64,000 nt of DNA, taken from Mesorhizobium neociceri (lineage in GTDB: Bacteria; Pseudomonadota; Alphaproteobacteria; Rhizobiales; Rhizobiaceae). Positions 61,629 through 64,000 of the stretch are shown here, in pieces. The position numbers and the translations under genes were made by a program. Position 1 is the first letter of the stretch, and every line of letters starts with the position of its first letter. The stretch spans positions 806,001 through 870,000 of the forward strand of contig NZ_JACDTY010000001.1 of NCBI RefSeq assembly GCF_013520985.1, given 5' to 3'. The notes below the pieces were generated by a model. It saw nothing but the letters and a program-made list of their open reading frames with translations, had not been told where the DNA came from and made no database searches.

Positions 61629-62561
61629 ATGTCGGTCAAGGAAAGCCTCAAGGATACCAGCGTCCGCCTCTCGGAAGCGACGGCCGGTGATTTCTTTGCG
61701 CTCTTGAAGCCGCGGGTCATGGCGCTTGCCGTCTTTACCGCCTTCGTCGGTCTGATGGTGGCGCCCGGCGCGATGGACCCGGTCATTGCCGTGATCGCAA
61801 TAGGCGCGATTGCGGTTGGAGCGGGAGCGGCCGGAGCGCTCAACATGTGGTACGACGCGGACATCGACGCGCTGATGTCGCGCACGTCAAAGCGGCCGGT
61901 TCCATCAGGCCGCGTCGCTCCCGGCGAAGCTTTCGGTTTCGGCCTGGTGCTTTCCGCGCTTTCGGTCATGACGCTCGGCGTGCTGGTGGGCTGGCTTGCT
62001 GCGTCTCTGCTGGCCTTCACCATCTTTTTCTACGTCGTCATCTATACGATGTGGCTGAAGCGCTCGACGCCGCAGAACATCGTCATCGGCGGCGTGGCGG
62101 GTGCCCTTCCTCCGATGATTGGCTGGGCGGCGGCCACTGGCGCCATCGGCATTGAAAGCCTCATCCTGTTCCTGATCATTTTCCTGTGGACGCCGCCGCA
62201 TTTCTGGGCGCTCGCGCTGTTCAAGGCCGGCGACTACGCCGCTGCCGGCATCCCGATGATGCCGAACGTGGCCGGCCAGGCCTCGACCAGGAGGCAGATC
62301 TTCGCCTATTCACTGCTCCTGGCACCAATCGGCGTGCTGCCCTGGGCGTTCGGATTCACGAGCGGGTTCTATGGGCTTGTTTCGGCCGCATTGGGCGCGG
62401 GTTTCATCTGGCATGCCTGGAAGGCTCTGGTCATCCCCGACAAGGAGATGAAGCCGGCAAAGGCACTGTTTGCCTATTCGATTTTCTATCTTTTCGCGAT
62501 CTTTGCCGTGCTGCTTGCCGACACCATCGCGATGCGCGCGTTCATGTCAGCCGGAGGTTGA
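61629..62561 (+). CDS. ctaB: Protoheme IX farnesyltransferase (heme O synthase)
   Basis: The 310-residue inner-membrane prenyltransferase (CyoE/CtaB) makes heme O for terminal oxidases. It has about nine hydrophobic segments and the first Asp-rich motif [20 protein letters not shown] (about 76-95). Usually it sits in a cytochrome oxidase operon (ctaD-ctaB-ctaG-ctaE); here only a cytochrome c precedes it, so the oxidase subunits are elsewhere or cut off from the window. Confidence 0.94.
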   Translation: MSVKESLKDTSVRLSEATAGDFFALLKPRVMALAVFTAFVGLMVAPGAMDPVIAVIAIGAIAVGAGAAGALNMWYDADIDALMSRTSKRPVPSGRVAPGEAFGFGLVLSALSVMTLGVLVGWLAASLLAFTIFFYVVIYTMWLKRSTPQNIVIGGVAGALPPMIGWAAATGAIGIESLILFLIIFLWTPPHFWALALFKAGDYAAAGIPMMPNVAGQASTRRQIFAYSLLLAPIGVLPWAFGFTSGFYGLVSAALGAGFIWHAWKALVIPDKEMKPAKALFAYSIFYLFAIFAVLLADTIAMRAFMSAGG

Positions 62562-62650
62562 CAGCTTTACCGCTGTTCTCGGAACTCTCGCCGGGTCGAG
62601 ACGGCAGGTCGGTGATCGGTGCACCGAAAACGTTGCACACCAGGATCGGC

Positions 62651-62731
62651 TCACGATGGTAGAGCACAGAATCCAAGGATCAGTAGAGCGACGACGCCAA
62701 GGCCGAGCAGCAGAATGGTTTTTCCGTCCAT
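62651..62731 (-). CDS. Possible 26-residue hydrophobic small protein
   Basis: On the minus strand an ATG (62731) opens MDGKTILLLGLGVVALLILG followed by FCALPS and a stop, a single hydrophobic helix with a charged start. AAGG lies about 11 bases upstream. It lies in a 377-base gap between ctaB and the DUF2189 gene. Tiny single-helix membrane proteins are often missed and the hydrophobic run is unlikely to be random, but there is no independent evidence of expression. Confidence 0.35.
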   Translation of the reverse strand: MDGKTILLLGLGVVALLILGFCALPS

Positions 62732-62938
62732 GACCTACACCTTCGATTGGAGAGGTTATCGAAGAAAGGCCTCAAGGGCCAGCGTATGGCCTTCCGAGCC
62801 TTTGTGACAAAAGGGCGACAAGTTCCAGGCAATGGGGTATGTTGATTGCGGTGCAGGTCGCGGTTTTGCGTGGCCAGTCATGCAGAACGGCAGCACCGTG
62901 AAACCGCGACCTTACCGGACCTGGTCTGGAGGAACGGC

Positions 62939-63757
62939 ATGACAAGTTTTCACGTGATTGCAGGCGCCAGCGAGACGCTGGAACACACCAAAATTCGAAA
63001 AATCGGTGTTTCCGATCTTTTCGATGCACTCAAGCGCGGTGTTGACGATTTCATGGTCAAACCATCGCACATCGTTTTTCTCTGCCTGATCTATCCGCTT
63101 GTCGGCGTCGTGCTCGCTGCCTGGACTTCGGGCGCCAATGCGCTGCCGTTGTTGTTTCCGCTGGTGTCCGGCTTTGCGCTGATCGGTCCATTCGCGGCGA
63201 TCGGCCTCTATGAGATAAGCCGCAGACGAGAAGCCGGGCTCGACACCTCCTGGAGGCACGCTTTCGAGGTCAGGAATTCTCCGGCCCTGCCAGCCATCGC
63301 GGCGGTCGGAATCATGCTGGTTGCAATCTTCATCGCCTGGCTTTTGACGGCGCAGGTGTTCTACCAATATCTCTTCGGCCCGGCTCCGCCGGCATCGATA
63401 TCCGGCTTCATCAATGAAATATTTGCCACCGGACGTGGTTGGTCTCTGATTGTCATGGGGCACGCCATCGGCTTCGTCTTCGCCGTGGTGGTGTTGTGCA
63501 CAACGGTCGTCGCCTTCCCATTGTTGCTCGACCGCGATGTCGGCGCCTACGAAGCCATCCACACCTCGGTGCGAGCGGTGCTGGCAAACCCGATCCCCAT
63601 GGCTGTCTGGGGACTGATTGTCGCCGTCGCCCTCATCATCGGCTCGCTGCCGGTGTTTGCCGGGCTGGCGGTCGTGCTGCCGATCCTCGGTCACGCCACC
63701 TGGCATGTCTACCGCAAGGTTGTGGAACCGCCGTCGCCGGTCAGACCGGCGAGTTGA
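62939..63757 (+). CDS. DUF2189 multi-pass membrane protein
   Basis: The 272-residue protein has an N-terminal soluble stretch (about 1-43) and about six hydrophobic segments, with KIGVSDLFDALKRGVDDFMV, then PLVSGFALIGPFAAIGLYEI and SRRREAG typical of DUF2189. Function is unknown; the family often neighbours cytochrome oxidase genes, and ctaB lies upstream here. The ATG at 62939 has GGAGGAA upstream. It begins after a 377-base gap from ctaB. Confidence 0.85.
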   Translation: MTSFHVIAGASETLEHTKIRKIGVSDLFDALKRGVDDFMVKPSHIVFLCLIYPLVGVVLAAWTSGANALPLLFPLVSGFALIGPFAAIGLYEISRRREAGLDTSWRHAFEVRNSPALPAIAAVGIMLVAIFIAWLLTAQVFYQYLFGPAPPASISGFINEIFATGRGWSLIVMGHAIGFVFAVVVLCTTVVAFPLLLDRDVGAYEAIHTSVRAVLANPIPMAVWGLIVAVALIIGSLPVFAGLAVVLPILGHATWHVYRKVVEPPSPVRPAS

Positions 63758-63811
63758 CGATATCCGGCCCCGGCTGCACGGGCGAGAGTGCCGGTGCAGC
63801 CGGTTGATTTT

Positions 63812-64000
63812 TCAGTAGGCAGCGTGGCTGAAGCGGGCGTGACGTGCGTCCATTGTCAGATTGTGGAAATCCTTGCCGCTAACATGCACCAGCGTCCTGT
63901 GGTCGCCGCCCTCGAAATAGATGTCGGCAGCCTCGCCGAGGCTGTCGTCGAGGATCACCGGGACATCATAGGCGGCACCGATCGGTGGAATGGCGCCGGT
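63812..64000 (-). CDS. YbaK/EbsC-family aminoacyl-tRNA deacylase (5' part cut off)
   Basis: The last 62 residues are visible, GAIPPIGAAYDVPVILDDSL and then a region ending DARHARFSHAAY. GAIPPIG and EGGDHRTLVHVSG are family signs of YbaK-type deacylases, which remove mischarged amino acids from tRNA. The start lies beyond the right edge, so length and subfamily are open. Confidence 0.8.
   Translation of the reverse strand, partial: TGAIPPIGAAYDVPVILDDSLGEAADIYFEGGDHRTLVHVSGKDFHNLTMDARHARFSHAAY

Overview
This is a GC-rich chromosomal segment of an alphaproteobacterium of the Rhizobiales, most likely Mesorhizobium or a close relative. That rests on gene content and order (an ExoR homologue, an ExoX-like peptide, a PopZ-family protein next to TolC and valS, the nagZ-scpAB-tatABC-serS-surE-pcm block, yajC-secDF followed by an Mth938-domain gene) and on short intergenic repeats of a type I associate with that genus. 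No species is claimed.

Layout. Positions 1-9.4 kb look accessory: a cut-off SEC-C-motif gene, a small coiled-coil membrane protein, an AlkB-like dioxygenase, a KTSC protein, a frameshifted remnant of a TPR/cyclase gene, cytochrome b561, an ExoX-like peptide, three TadE/TadG pilus-type genes, two small unknown genes and a cyclase-FHA fusion, ending near tRNA-Asn. From 9.5 to 31 kb is conserved core: tRNA-Cys, a PIMT-like methyltransferase, TolC, PopZ, valS, a FadL-like porin, ilvD, exoR, xthA, erpA, dgt, argS and a giant acidic SPOR protein. From 31 to 46.5 kb a mostly co-directional block serves envelope and chromosome: nagZ, scpA-scpB, tatA-tatB-tatC, serS, surE, pcm, a LysM/LytM lipoprotein, a DUF815 ATPase (opposite strand), yajC, secDF, then relatives of two mitochondrial complex I assembly factors. 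From 46.5 to 64 kb come a sterol-desaturase-family gene, a ParDE toxin-antitoxin pair, trmFO, an Rrf2 regulator, an MscS channel, a cupin/NmrA-like/AhpD-like operon with a divergent LysR gene, two DUF1127 genes with tandem small RNAs, DUF2157/GDYXXLXY genes, an atypical ammonia-lyase, tRNA-Leu, tig, a cytochrome c, ctaB, a DUF2189 protein and a cut-off YbaK gene.

Most notable are (1) two tandem copies of a three-hairpin RNA with CUCCUCCC-type loops directly downstream of two DUF1127 genes, matching what is known of the 'cuckoo'/CcsR-type small RNAs of alphaproteobacteria but with two genes and two RNA units here; (2) a 19-bp palindromic motif shared, with three differences, by the Rrf2 gene and the AhpD-like operon, which suggests a small redox or Fe-S regulon; (3) an ammonia-lyase homologue without the Ala-Ser-Gly triad; (4) a diverged duplicate of the 3' end of yajC; (5) five scattered intergenic elements sharing one core sequence.
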